From Fistularia commersonii (taxonomy: Eukaryota > Chordata > Actinopteri > Syngnathiformes > Fistulariidae): 64,000 nucleotides of DNA. Of this stretch, positions 30,661 through 41,462 are shown in pieces (position 1 is the stretch's first letter; the number at the start of each line of letters is the position of its first letter). The notes beneath the pieces are model-generated. The model saw only the letters and a program-made list of their open reading frames with translations. It did not search any database and was not told the DNA's origin. The DNA is taken from positions 26,062,892 to 26,126,891 of the forward strand of contig JBBMNZ010000003.1 in the NCBI GenBank assembly GCA_037954325.1, read 5' to 3'. A program made the translations under genes and the position numbers.

Positions 30661-31214
30661 TGAAGTTCACGCCGGTTCCTTCCGTGATCCCTCACCGTTT
30701 GTGGGCGAACGCATAACTGAGCGGTTCCTCGGGAGGAAGCTACTTCCTGGAACCCAATTCCAGTTGGTCACTCCTCAGAACTTTTCTGTCTGAAAGCAGC
30801 TTCTGAGCTTCAGGGCCTCTCCAAAAGGTCCTGGATCTTCTCACCAACCCCCGACCTCCCGCCCGAAAAAACTGCGTCCGAGCAGTCGTTTTGAAAATCG
30901 TTAGCGCTCTAACACATTTTTCCAACGGCTCCATGAATAAATATCCAGGAAAACTAATTGGAAGTCACACCGCGTCCCTCCACCCCCTTCCAGACGGAGG
31001 TCCATCGGCAAAATTTGAAGGAAAAGCGACGTTGGTACAAGATGATGCGTGAATCCCACGTAATGAATTTCGGCCTCACTCCTCCCCGCTACCGCCCGTC
31101 GCTATTAAGATACAAAGCACACTTTTATGTGACCGGCAGGGTGGAAAGGAAAGAACGATGTGTTTTAATATGAATGAGGAGAGTCGTTCTGCTGTCACGA
31201 CAATACTGGGAGCT

Positions 31215-31251
<37 letters not shown>

Positions 31252-31614
31252 GACTGATGACTGCAGCGCAGTGTTTTGTAAACCCGACGTCAATGATAGA
31301 AGCAGGATTTTTTTCAACCCAAAAAAATAGAATAAAAATACAGAATCGGGTCGTGAAAACGGGGAAAGGTGGAATTCAAGTGTCAACTGTTGTTATTGAA
31401 GTATTTGTGGAATTTTCATCAGGAGAAGAGAAGCTGCTAGAAGGACCGGGTTCACCGCGTCCCAGACCTGCCTCGTTTTCGGTAACGTTGCCGAAGGCAG
31501 GTCTGATCCACCATTAAATCAACTTTCTGGAACTAGTTAGCGGTGGCTTTGGAGGTCATACGTTACTGACGGTAGACCTCCTGGATTGGAAAAAGTATCA
31601 TGTCCAAACCATGA
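30661..31614. other. Unique sequence with (GT)n at 31219-31250
   Basis: No gene recognised. A 16-unit GT run is present. Confidence 0.45.
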
Positions 31615-32430
31615 GAAATTCCCTGAAGTCCTCCATGTCTGCATGGGGTTCCTCAGGGTTCTCCGGGTTCCTCTTGCAAGTCCAAAAACAGGAGGTCCAC
31701 TGGAGACCCTTCGAGGTCCAGATGTTTGAATAAGAAGATGACAAGTATGTCTATGTGAGGGGTGAATGAGCGAGTGAATAGATACTTGTCTCTACATGAT
31801 GCGGGAAGGAGGTTGTGATTGGTTGTTTTTTTCAATATGATGAATGAATGAATGTCTATTGGAGAAGTGAGTGAATGGCTGGTTGTCTCCAGAAGATGTA
31901 CAAATGTTTTTTTTGTCTCTGACTCGTGAATGAGAGGATGAATACTTGTATGTCCAGTTGACGTGTGAATGAGAGGGTGAATGGTTGTTTGTCTGCCTGG
32001 TGTGCGAATGAGAGCGTTATTGTTGTGCGTTTCTATATAATATGTGAATAGTTTTATGTCTCTGAGCGAGTGAATTGTTTTGTTTATATTTCGAGTGAAT
32101 GAATTGTTGTGCGTCTGTCACATCTTTACACATCTATGTGATGAAGGTGTGAAAGGTTGTTTATATCTATATGATGTGTGAATGAGAGGGTGAATGCTTG
32201 TATTTCTACATATGACATATAAATAAGGGGACGAATGGTATTTTATTGATATGACATGAATGATTGTATGTCTGTGTGATGAGCGGGTGAATGGTTGTGC
32301 GTCACTACACAATATACGGCCTTGCGGTCGCCTGGCAACAAGTCCTGGTTGCACGAAACTCCGCCTCCTGACCAATCACAGCTAGGATAGCTTCCCCCCC
32401 CCCCCCAATGAATGAATGGATGAATGAAAA
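31615..32430 (+). mobile_element. SINE-A split by a minisatellite
   Basis: The left flank (31635-31735) has the SINE-A core: GCATGGGGTTCCTCAGGGTT, CTCCGGGTTCCTCTTGCAAG, then TCCAAAAACAGGAGGTCCAC. The right flank (32325-32430) has the tail, with CCTGGCAACAAGTCCTGGTT, CCGCCTCCTGACCAATCACA, a poly-C run at 32394-32406 and ATGAATGAATGGATGAATGA. Between them lie about 580 bp of diverged GTGAATGAGAGGGTGAATGG / TTGTATGTCTCTATATGATG units. It has the same architecture as 19685-21760. Confidence 0.83.
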
Positions 32431-32533
32431 TAAATCACAGATCTTTTATTCAGCATCAGTTTGTGCCACAAAAATATCGCAGCCATTGATAAATACAACC
32501 GACACGGGGAAGCCAGGACCAAGTGTGCGCTCG

Positions 32534-32535
<2 letters not shown>

Positions 32536-32569
<34 letters not shown>
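32536..32569. repeat. (CA)n microsatellite, 17 units
   Basis: Uninterrupted CA run. Confidence 0.97.
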
Positions 32570-32570
<1 letters not shown>

Positions 32571-33894
32571 CTTAAACCATCAAGCTAAACGAAAAGATGA
32601 TTACTCGCTCGATAGCAAAATCCTCTGATTAGCATTCAGCCGTCGGTTTGCGTTCTCAGGTATTTCAGTATTTAGAAGCACATCCAAAAACAGCCTCTGT
32701 GCACGAATGTACTCTGATGAAGAGTATTTTAGTCAAATATGTTTTACTGAATAACTTCCGGCCTGGGTGGGCGGAGCCAATCAGTGAAGCCGGAGGCGGG
32801 GCTTCACTCGGCCCGGTCAGCTGTCAATCACAGTGTCCCCGTACGAGGACATCGTAGCGTTCAGCTTCTCGTCCACACAAGTCAGAGTCTCCATGGAGCC
32901 TGTCGGCCGGAGGAAGGTGGACAACCTTGGGAACCTTCTTGTTCTGAGGAGAACATGCAGAACGGCGCTCCGCCTCGACGCCCTCAACAATGTCAAACTA
33001 CTTCCTGTGTCTTGACACCACGACGTAATCGCGTTTCTGCCTCCGCCGACCTCCGCCGACCTCCTGCCTGACGCGACCGGCGTCGCCACAAACGCGGTCG
33101 CTCGACCTGAAAACACGTTTCTCCGAAGGCGGCGAACGAACCGTGAGGTGACGTTTCGGGACACACTCTCGTTTTATGTTTTTATAGCTGGAAGGTGTCG
33201 GATATTTTTTTCACAACAGGAAGGAGCTCGGTTCAGTTTCCCGTGGAGTCCACGGTTGTACGTCTCTACATGAGGCCCGGTGATGGACAGGATTTGCCTG
33301 GCGGAGGTCAAGGGTCGGGATTAGCCGACAACTCGGCTACAGGGAGTTCTTCCGAGCAGGTCCTGCAGGATCTTTGGGGAAAAGCCAATATGGAATACGA
33401 GGTTTAATCCAGATTAAGAAGCAGCTGTTTGAGCCCCGTCTTGTGGACACGGTGGGAAAATAAACTAACGGAGGGCTGCCGTTCTCTGTCCTGGATTGGA
33501 GCTCCTTACAGGACGTCCACAACGGTCAGGGCAGTTGTTCTCGCTGGTTGGTCATATTAAGAAGCAAGTGGACCCCAAGTCTGAGAAATCACCATTGAGT
33601 CCCTAATCCGGGAAATGGATGGACAACAACCAAATCCAAACTGTGGGTGGAGACAGTGAGCACAAATATTTCAGAGTCATTGACCTGAGCGGGTTCGCCG
33701 AATCTGATGTTCTGAATTTATCCGGTTGGCACCAGATGTTTGGAAACACCAGCCACGCCGGAGCGTCCGGGCCTGGCCAGGAGTTGGCGCTGTCATTTTG
33801 TGATGAACTAAAACAGGCATCCAGTCACTTCCTGTCTTGGCGTGGGAAGTACAAGTCTGATGATCCGCAAACTCCAGGAGAAGGTAGACTGGGA
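32570..33894. other. Mostly unique sequence, SINE-A scrap
   Basis: A SINE-A scrap with GGTTGTACGTCTCTACATGA, then GCCCGGTGATGGACAGG, lies at about 33253-33295. Two opposed frames over 32817-33164 and a 101-codon frame at 33619-33924 have plausible amino-acid mixes but no recognised domain or splice context. No gene is called. Confidence 0.4.
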
Positions 33895-34012
33895 GTCATT
33901 GTAAGTACTTTGGAGTTATTGTAAGTAATTTGGAGTACTCTGGAGTACTCCGTAATACTCTGGGGTACTCTGGAGTACTCCGGAGTACTCTGGAGTGCTC
34001 AGGAGTCCACTA
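33895..34012. repeat. 10-bp minisatellite (TCTGGAGTAC)n
   Basis: About ten diverged units of TCTGGAGTAC/TCCGGAGTAC. The unit contains the near-palindrome GGAGTACTCC, so adjacent units can pair. Confidence 0.92.
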
Positions 34013-35637
34013 TCGTCGTTGTCCGCCATTGCCCTTTTTCCAAGCGTAGCGTTTTCCCCGTCCCCGTGGAAACGGAGCTGTTTCAAAACCCTTTATTTTG
34101 GAAGTCCATTGGTACTTCCTTGTACTTCCAAACGCTGTGAAGAAGCAGACTCCGACCCGGATCCAGGACGTAGTCCACGGTCAGGGTGCAGGGTCGAGCT
34201 CTCGACGGATCTGACGGGAACGTAGCTCCGCATCATTTTTCAGACCATTTTCCTCCGTCGGTGACGTCTTTTTTTCATGGGCTTTATCATCATTATCCAT
34301 TTGAACGTTTAAGAGCCCGCAGCCGCTCGGCTCGGCATCTTTTATGCAAAAGCCCCGGGATTATGTAACACCCCTTCAAAATCAGCTCGCATCGCAGCCG
34401 GCAGGTGATGTTTTATTTTCTCTGCACGATTCCCTTTCCCCCCCTCGTCATCGGCTGATTGTCGCCTAAGTGGGGGTTTGAGTTTTTATGCGCGCCGAGA
34501 TTGTTTGTCTCGAAAAGCTTGTTTTTTTTTTTTTTGTTTTTTTTTTGCGGCGAACAGGAAGCGGTAGCTCTGCCTCCGACGCAGCCGAACTCAGGAGCAA
34601 ACGCTAGCTTTTAGCGCGCGGCGCGTGAAACAGCAGCGGAATACCAAACGACGGGCATGTTTTCGTTTTTGCAAAACCCTTTTCCCCTTTTCTCGGCCTC
34701 GTCGAAATTTGCCGGAGCGAATGACGAAAGAGCAAATCGAAAGCCGAGTCGACCGACTCTGCGATCGGGCCGAAACGTTTTTTTTTAACCGATCCAAGCA
34801 ATATTGTCAAGAGATAGCTAATTGGTGAGTCGGCTTCACCTCATGAAGACATTTCTTTCTGCTAATTAAATATTTCCCGACGCGCTACTTTGCGCTCCTG
34901 TGAAATGAAATCAGCCTATTTTTCGTTTTGGACCCCTCGCCACCCGCCGACCACACTGGCTCCGGAGGATTTATTTCCACCGCTTTGACAATTGCGGCAA
35001 ATTAAAGATACCGGATAATCAACGTCCGGCACCAGAAGGAGTCAGGTGGAGAAAATGTCGTAACGCAAACGCCGCCGATCGGCCAATCGCGGGCCCGGGT
35101 GGAGCCAACGGACGCCTCCCTCGCAGACCCCGGCGTTCAGAAGAGGCGAGCCAAAACTAATTAATAGTGAGCCCCCGCGCATCCATCCACAAATGTGCCT
35201 ATTAGAATATGAATTTCAAACAGACGGCTCTCTCGGGGGCGCCGTCCACCCGGGTCCAAATGTAATTTGTCGTCGCCGGAGCTTTCTGACACTGTTATCT
35301 CGGTGGCCAGAATAAGAGGAGGTTAAAATAAATATATAATAATAAGAATAATAATAAAATGCCCGGACTGGTGTCAAAGACGAACCGTAGGAGGCGACGA
35401 GAAAATTCCCCCACGGCAGTATTAATGGATTTTGTCACTCGTCTGATTTACATTTAAATAAAAAACTTTTATCTGTCGCCGCGGCCAATCAAGAGCAGAG
35501 GTGCGCCTTTGACAGGTGCGACTCCGCAAACAGGAGCGAACGTAAAGAATAGCATTCTGTGTACTTACACCTTAATAAACATCCCGGAGGATATTTTGTC
35601 TCTGAGCATCTTCCACAAACGTCCTGGAAGGGGCGAC
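34013..35637. other. GC/CpG-rich, low-repeat sequence
   Basis: The longest stretch here without repeats. It has several TAATTA/AATTAA motifs among CpG-rich sequence (for example around 34860, 35155-35215 and 35440-35460) and two T runs near 34521-34547. It could include conserved regulatory DNA, but nothing in the sequence proves this. No gene recognised. Confidence 0.4.
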
Positions 35638-35975
35638 CATTTTTCTTTTCCTCTGGGCTTTTCCCTTCAGAGGTCTCCACGGTCAATTAACTTCTGGATC
35701 CTCCTCTCTCACACCGACTAACCTCATATCCTCTCTCATGACATCCATCAATCTTCTCCCTGGTCTTCCTCTCGACCTCCAATTCCAGCGTCCGTCTACC
35801 AATATCTTCACTCTCCGTCCTCTGTCCATGACCCGACCATCTCTGACCTTCTCTCCAAAACATCTACCATGTGCCGTCCGTCTGACGGACTCATTCTGGA
35901 TCCTCTCCATCCTGGTCACTCCTGAAGACAACTCAAACATCTGCATCTTTACCACCCGTCTTTTTGTCATTGTTT
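35638..35975 (-). pseudogene. RTE LINE ORF C-terminus and 3' end, minus strand
   Basis: The minus strand reads VVKMQMFELSSGVTRMERIQ, then NESVRRTAHGRCFGEKVRDG and RSRGRPGRRLMDVMREDMRL, followed by VGVREEDPE. The 3' end is the reverse of CTTTTCCCTTCAGAGGTCTC at 35658. It is a single 3' end, not a doublet, with one frameshift before the 3' end (about 35683). Confidence 0.88.
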
Positions 35976-37994
35976 GTCCTTAGTGTCCAACCGAGCATAC
36001 AAGTCCTCGTACGCCCTTTGGTTTACCTTTGCTACCTGTTTCCGGAGAAGATATACTTTTTGTGGGGCTAAACTTTGCAGTTGTATTGGTTCCAAGATGG
36101 ACCGTTCGATGCCAGCCAGCGTGTCGAGATGAGGAACCCCTGGAAGATATACTCGTGTTTCAACAAGACGGTACTTTAGTATCAGAGCCACGTCTCGTAA
36201 GTGGCAGGAGTTGTTGTCTCAGAACCGGAAGGTCCTGGTTTGGTTCTCGAGTTCCTCCTGGACTGCTGAAGCCTCGTTGAGCGAGACCCGGAACCCCATG
36301 CTGCAACCCTGGATGCTTCTGGGTGTTGCTCATGGTTCGTCCGGGATGATTTAATGCAGAGGGCACATCAGCCGATGACACTCTGCTGTACGAATAACTG
36401 AATGCGACATTATTCTTCTGGAGTGACATCGTTAGCAGATGTAGCACTTGTTTCGAGGGCCTTAACTCCAAATGGACGGGTCACAGCCTCTGTGTAGCAA
36501 CATTACTATCTCAGTGTCCAAACTTTGCTTATTAGGCTTTTCTTTGTCGTCGCTTTTTTTGCGATGCAAATTCTCAAATTCTCTAGGAAAAATGCTATGA
36601 TTCAGGGTTAAACGTCACCCGCACGCTAAAGATGAGGTAAATTTATTCATTCCAATCCCCACCCCAAAGCCGTGCCCTGAAGGTACACGTCGGGATTTTA
36701 TTTTTTAGCCCCCCTCCCTCTCTTCGCCTTCGCTAATGGGGTTGTTGATCATGTTGGCACCCGCAACATTTCTATAAGCCGAATAAAAGCCCTGCTGGAG
36801 GTAGCCTGTGTCCGAGGATCACCGCGGTGCAGCTCCTCCGTCCGGCAGAAGCTCCTCGGGCGTTCGCCATCCCCGACGTTCACTCCGCCACCGCTTACGG
36901 TACCTGATAGTCGACCGTCCGACATGGAGCGTCGTGAAGAGCAGCCCGGCACCCGGCCTCCAGATCCGAGCTGTATATCACAATTCTATTAGAAATGAAG
37001 GACTCTTAATGGGACATCTGAATGGTACAATTACTCAACGGGGAATGCAGTGGTGTATGACTGTATAATGGCGCCAGATGAAAAAAAAAAAATTAAAAAA
37101 GGTCTCACCCCGCACCCCTGAGGGTCATTAAGGTTTGAGCTAATGTAGCTTGAATGCTCATGATCATTAGCGCTAATAAGTGCAGGTATTTTAAAAGGTC
37201 CGTTTATGTGATTCGGGGCAAAAATTCCAATTTCCCCGTGGAGAGCGCGGTACATCTCACGGGTTTAGGAACAGAATTTTTTAATTTGGTCCAGTCCAAC
37301 CTTGAGTCTGGAGGTCCGGACCCGACAAGGCCAACCGGGTGCAGGTTCTTGCGCTTTTCCGGACCTGGTGGCGGCGATGGGGGGAAACAATCAGCAGTAA
37401 AACTGAGAGCCCCATTAAAGGTATATATATTAAACGCTTACTACCCATCATGCATTTCCCTTGATCGAGCTTCTCTTTTGACGAGCGCATCATTCTCGGC
37501 GGTGACTTTATGGATCCGAGGACGAGCGCATCATATTTTTTTGCGATTTCTCGGGACGGCGCCGTAAAAACGAGCTACCTCGGGTTAGCTACCTCGGGTT
37601 AGCTTGATTAGCAATGAGATCACGGCGGCTAATTTGAGCGCCGGTATTTTTAACCGTCTCCAGTCTTTCATTGGAACGTCAGGATATTGCTTGGACGCCG
37701 CGACGGGACTCGGGATCACCGTGCTGAGGTTTTCTGATTTAAACGTCATCAGGAGCATCTTGGATGAAGCTCAAGGTTTCATCGGAGGAACCCCAGGGAG
37801 ACGCTTCAAACGAAACCCCAAGTGATTCCAGTCTGCAGTTCTTTTTTCACGATGGGAATGCAGTTCCTTCAACCTTTATTTGGTGCATTGTGACAACAGA
37901 GGAACCGAGGAACATGGGCCTCCTCTACTAGAACCATCTTCTCTCCTAGGCAGGGTCTTCATAGGTGACCTTGGTGGAACTCATAAATGACACC
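35976..37994. other. Mostly unique sequence
   Basis: No gene recognised. A SINE-A head scrap (AACCGGAAGGTCCTGGTTTG) lies near 36220-36240. GAGCTACCTCGGGTTAGC is duplicated at about 37571-37602. The region around 37860-37990 may be the decayed left edge of family D copy 4. Confidence 0.4.
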
Positions 37995-38440
37995 CGTCAC
38001 CAGATACGACATTTTTAAAAACTCTCCAGGTCACCGTTCGGATGTTTTCTTTGGACAAAATGTGCAGAAGCGGCGAGAAATGGAGCATCCAAGAGGTCCA
38101 AGCTCTTCTGGACTCCAGGGCTCACAGAGGAACATCTACATGTCGGCCAGAATGAGCGCGGTGTTAGCTAACGGCTAACAGGGTTCTTCACACGGTGAAG
38201 CAGCGCAGGGAGAAGATAAAAACACTTCAACCATCTGATGGTCCATGAACGCTCTGGTAGCTTCCACCTCCACCTCGTCCATGTCGTCTTTCTCCTCTTC
38301 TTCTTCTTCGGAGGTTTGTTTTGGAGTCACAGCGGTCCCTACCGTGGACCCGCAAATCCAGAAGGTTCCTTTCCCATCCAACAGCAGCTCGATGAAGGTG
38401 GAGGCGGCTGGAGGGAGCTGGAGGACGTCTCACAGCGACG
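37995..38440 (+). repeat. Repeat family D, copy 4
   Basis: Shares GAAATGGAGCATCCAAGAGG, AGGAACATCTACATGTCGGC, TTAGCTAACGGCTAACAGGG and CTTCAACCATCTGATGGTCC with family D at 23540-23790, same orientation. It is more diverged than copies 1 and 2. Confidence 0.8.
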
Positions 38441-38490
38441 CCGCGGCCTTCGCTTGTTTTTTCCCTCAACATATTCCACAAAGTTACTTA

Positions 38491-39062
38491 CCGTATTTTC
38501 TGGACTATAAGCCGCTACTTTTTTCCAAGGTTTTGAACCACGCGGCGCTTACAAAAGTGCGGCTATTCTGTGGATTTTTCTTCCACCGCTAGGAGGCGGA
38601 AGTAGAATCCAAAATAAGATAAGACGTATAAATCAATGAAAAGAAGAATAGCAGAAAGAGCAGATAAAAAGCAGATAGAACACACACGACAAATTACTAA
38701 CTTATTTTCAAATCCTCACCCCTTCATCATGGAAACCACAAGAAGAAGCTCGTACGATGCAAGTTTTAAGTTAAAAGCCATCGAGCTTTCGATCCACAAA
38801 GGAAACGCGAGCTTAGCGTCCATGAATCTATGGTAAGACGTCAGAGGCGGCAGCGGGAAGAGCTCATGCAATGACAAAAGTCGAAAGAAGCTTTCAGAGG
38901 ACATAAAAGCAGGTGGCCTGAACTTGAAAATGTCCTGGAGGACATTTCTTTTCAACATAGACATCTGCGGCTTATAGCCTGGTGCGGCTTGTATATTTTG
39001 TTTTTTAAAATAGAGCGGATGCGGCTTATTTACAGGTGCGCCTTATAGTCCAGAAAATACGG
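38491..39062 (+). mobile_element. Complete pogo-like MITE, 572 bp, perfect ends
   Basis: The left end CCGTATTTTCTGGACTATAA and the right end (39041-39062), its exact inverted copy over about 21 bp, are flanked on both sides by TA (38489-38490 and 39063-39064). This is the TA duplication expected of Tc1/mariner/pogo insertion. Subterminal CCGCTACTTTTTTCC and GCGGCTTA/GCGCCTTATA motifs recur. A transposase N-terminal remnant lies inside at 38729-38943 and no catalytic domain is present. Clean ends suggest a comparatively young insertion mobilised in trans. Confidence 0.9.
38729..38943 (+). pseudogene. pogo-like transposase N-terminal (HTH) remnant
   Basis: Translation from the ATG gives METTRRSSYDASFKLKAIEL, then SIHKGNASLASMN. 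A frameshift at about residue 33 leads to HESMVRRQRRQREELMQ, a stop, then KEAFRGHKSRWPELENVLED. This is the order 'sYda.FKlk.i..a...gN..aar.f.v.esmVr.Wr.q...l' followed by 'r.kk..rWpeLE..l..wv' seen in CENP-B/Brinker-type DNA-binding regions of pogo-like transposases. The remaining protein, including the DDE domain, is absent. Confidence 0.75.
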
Positions 39063-39120
39063 TAATCAGATTCGGAGACGCGTCAAACGAGTTTTGCGCG
39101 AAGCCCCGGGGGAAGCGGGT

Positions 39121-39495
39121 AAGATAAGATAAGATAAGATAAGATAAGATAAGAACAACTTTATTTATCCCGAAGGAAATTGTTGTGCCAGACTTTCAAA
39201 CAAAACATAACAATAATAGATAATAGTAGGAAGGAGGGAGAATAAGAAGTACAATAAAATATAAATTGTCAAAGTTGAGGCTATCAAGTGTTTTAAGGTC
39301 TTAAGTACAAAGATTTGAAGATTCCCTTCGGCTGAAGGAAGAGGAATTAAAAAGTCCGATAGCCTCAGGTAGGAAAGACCTCCTGTGGCGTTCAGTGGAG
39401 CTCCTTGGAGGTATCACTCATCCAGGATGACCCTCGACGAGTCCGGGCAGTTGCGACGTATCCCATGCAAACAAGGCCAGGTTTTGGTGGATCAG
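39121..39495 (-). mobile_element. LINE 3' end, minus strand, with (ATAAG)n tail
   Basis: Begins with (ATAAG)n at 39121-39153 and AACAACTTTATTTATCCCGA, nearly identical to 3891-4050. It extends further 5' into coding sequence (39301-39393). It inserted 58 bp from the MITE's right end. The 5' boundary near 39495 is approximate. Confidence 0.85.
39301..39393 (-). pseudogene. LINE ORF2 C-terminal tail
   Basis: On the minus strand the frame reads SSTERHRRSFLPEAIGLFNS, then SSFSRRESSNLCT and a stop. 'ER.R.SFlP.Ai.L.N' is the usual C-terminal signature of fish L2/CR1/Rex-like LINE ORF2 proteins. Only the last 30 or so codons remain. Confidence 0.7.
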
Positions 39496-39746
39496 ACCGA
39501 ACGTCGGTGAAAAACCCTGAGATTTGAGATGTTTTGTGGACGGCAACCATGTGGAAACAGCAAGAACCCCTCCCTGGGAGCCCAGGAGGACACCGAGAAC
39601 ATCACCGCCTCCTCCAGATATCGATAGCGAGTCGCTCCCTCCGTCGATTGCATCCTCAGCACACCGACGTGGACATCTCCCTGAAAATGAGCAGGAAGAA
39701 GGCTGAAGAAATCTATGCTGCCATTAGTGAGGGATCCGGTTCTGCT

Positions 39747-39788
<42 letters not shown>

Positions 39789-40084
39789 AAGGTCAGTCTG
39801 AAGGCCACACCGTCCTGGAGGTGGCCAGCAGGTTCTGCTGTGACCGTTTCCAAACAGGACATTGGTCGTGATTCCACTGGTCGATGGTGCGATTAGCTCT
39901 CCTCTGAGGTTCACAGGATCCAGGATGGAGCCGATCCCGCTGAAGTTTCATTCCAGAAGGTTCCTGGAGACCTCTGGTGAAGACCTCCGAAGTCCAGACA
40001 TGAATTTTATCAAACAACACAGAAGTGAAAACTACCCTTCACACCTTCGAACAATTTATTCCTACTGAACCTACTGGCTGAACT
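39496..40084. other. Unique sequence with (AC)n at 39750-39784
   Basis: A 17-unit AC run. Frames on both strands are broken by it. No gene recognised. Confidence 0.45.
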
Positions 40085-40330
40085 TTGGTAGGAAGGACGG
40101 AGAACCTGGAGGAACCCAGGCAGGAGAACCCGAGAAGAACCCAAGGGGCCGCCATATCAGGAGCTCCAAACCAAAGATCTCAGCAGTGAAGACGTTCCCT
40201 TTTTCCTCGATGAAATGAACGTTCTCATCATGTCCAGGTGAACCTGGAGAGAACCCAGGCAGGAGAACGAGGGGAGAACTTGTACACAAAACCCAATCCG
40301 TCCCCGGAACCCAACCTTCTCGCCGTGGAG
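40085..40330 (-). mobile_element. SINE-A-like fragments, minus strand
   Basis: Two blocks of GGAGAACCTGGAGGAACCCA / GGAGAGAACCCAGGCAGGAG, then a head-like AACCTTCTCGCCGTGGAGAC. They resemble the reverse complement of the SINE-A core, but in duplicated, decayed form. Confidence 0.5.
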
Positions 40331-40467
40331 ACACCGAACACCTGGTGAGACCTTCATCTCCACGTCATTCATCTTCACGGGGAGGTCGGATCCACGAACC
40401 CCTCCTGAGGTCCCAAAGGTCGAACCGCAGTCCGTGAGACCGCACAGGAAATGTGAAGGTGTCATCT

Positions 40468-40469
<2 letters not shown>

Positions 40470-40540
<71 letters not shown>
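40470..40540. repeat. (GT)n microsatellite, about 35 units
   Basis: Uninterrupted GT. It is the first of five dinucleotide arrays in 630 bp. Confidence 0.98.
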
Positions 40541-40541
<1 letters not shown>

Positions 40542-40649
40542 AGACACGCTGGCTGCCCGCTGTGTGAGGCTCATACTGTAAAATATGTTCGGCAGACACT
40601 CTGGCAGACAAAGAGACACAGATCGATTTCCTGCAAGGAAAGCGCAGCG

Positions 40650-40658
40650 GTGTGTGTG

Positions 40659-40720
<62 letters not shown>
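40650..40720. repeat. (TG)n microsatellite, about 35 units
   Basis: TG with one GC interruption near the left end. Confidence 0.98.
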
Positions 40721-40722
<2 letters not shown>

Positions 40723-40856
40723 GGGGGAAGTGGTGGGGGGGCTCCGGCAGAGCTGGTATTAATTAGCGAGATCTCAGGAGGGGATTGAATGACGTAATGA
40801 TCCCTGCTTCTTCATCGCAGCGCGGCGGCTAATGATATGTGAGCGAACTCCTGGCA

Positions 40857-40934
<78 letters not shown>
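40857..40934. repeat. (CA)n microsatellite, about 38 units
   Basis: Uninterrupted CA, opposite in strand sense to the two preceding GT arrays. Confidence 0.98.
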
Positions 40935-40939
<5 letters not shown>

Positions 40940-41004
40940 AACCTGGCAGAGTACAGGAAACTACGGCCAGGACATAATGATCCAGTCCCTTTAGATACAG
41001 TGCA

Positions 41005-41005
<1 letters not shown>

Positions 41006-41039
<34 letters not shown>

Positions 41040-41101
41040 GATGAATGACAGCTCAGGGTGATTCATCTCAAGTGTATGTGTGTGTGTGTGTGTGTGTGTG
41101 T
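41006..41101. repeat. (CA)n and (TG)n microsatellites, opposed
   Basis: CA at 41006-41032 and TG at 41077-41101, separated by about 45 bp. Confidence 0.95.
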
Positions 41102-41337
41102 TGGTCCAGTGTGGTGGATGTTCTTCTCGGTGTTTCACGCAGGAGAAGCGACGGAATCATCAAAACCTCACGTAAATTCACCGCTTCTGAATGGAAGCTC
41201 ACTTTTCCCGCCCATATTGAAGAACCTCAGTGTGTAAAAACGAAGTCGTGGAAAAACTATAAACACACACATTTAGAATTCAATGTAAAGTGTTGCTGTG
41301 TGAAAATAATGTCCCACCATCTCAAATCTGTTCAGAT

Positions 41338-41462
41338 TACTGTCATTTCCAGACCAATGAGCACCTGAATAGAAGCTGCGCCGGCTAAAAATAACAAAAT
41401 AAATCTATTCGAACATATAAAGGACGCACGTGTCCATGTTTTAACATCAGATATTTAAACAA
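41338..41462 (+). mobile_element. Probable left-end fragment of pogo-like MITE
   Basis: TACTGTCATTTCCAGACCAA, then GAAGCTGCGCCGGCTAAAAA and ATAAATCTATTCGAACATAT. The first block resembles the 'atttccggactataag' ends described above, and the following phrases resemble subterminal parts of such elements in fish. No right end was found. Confidence 0.45.
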
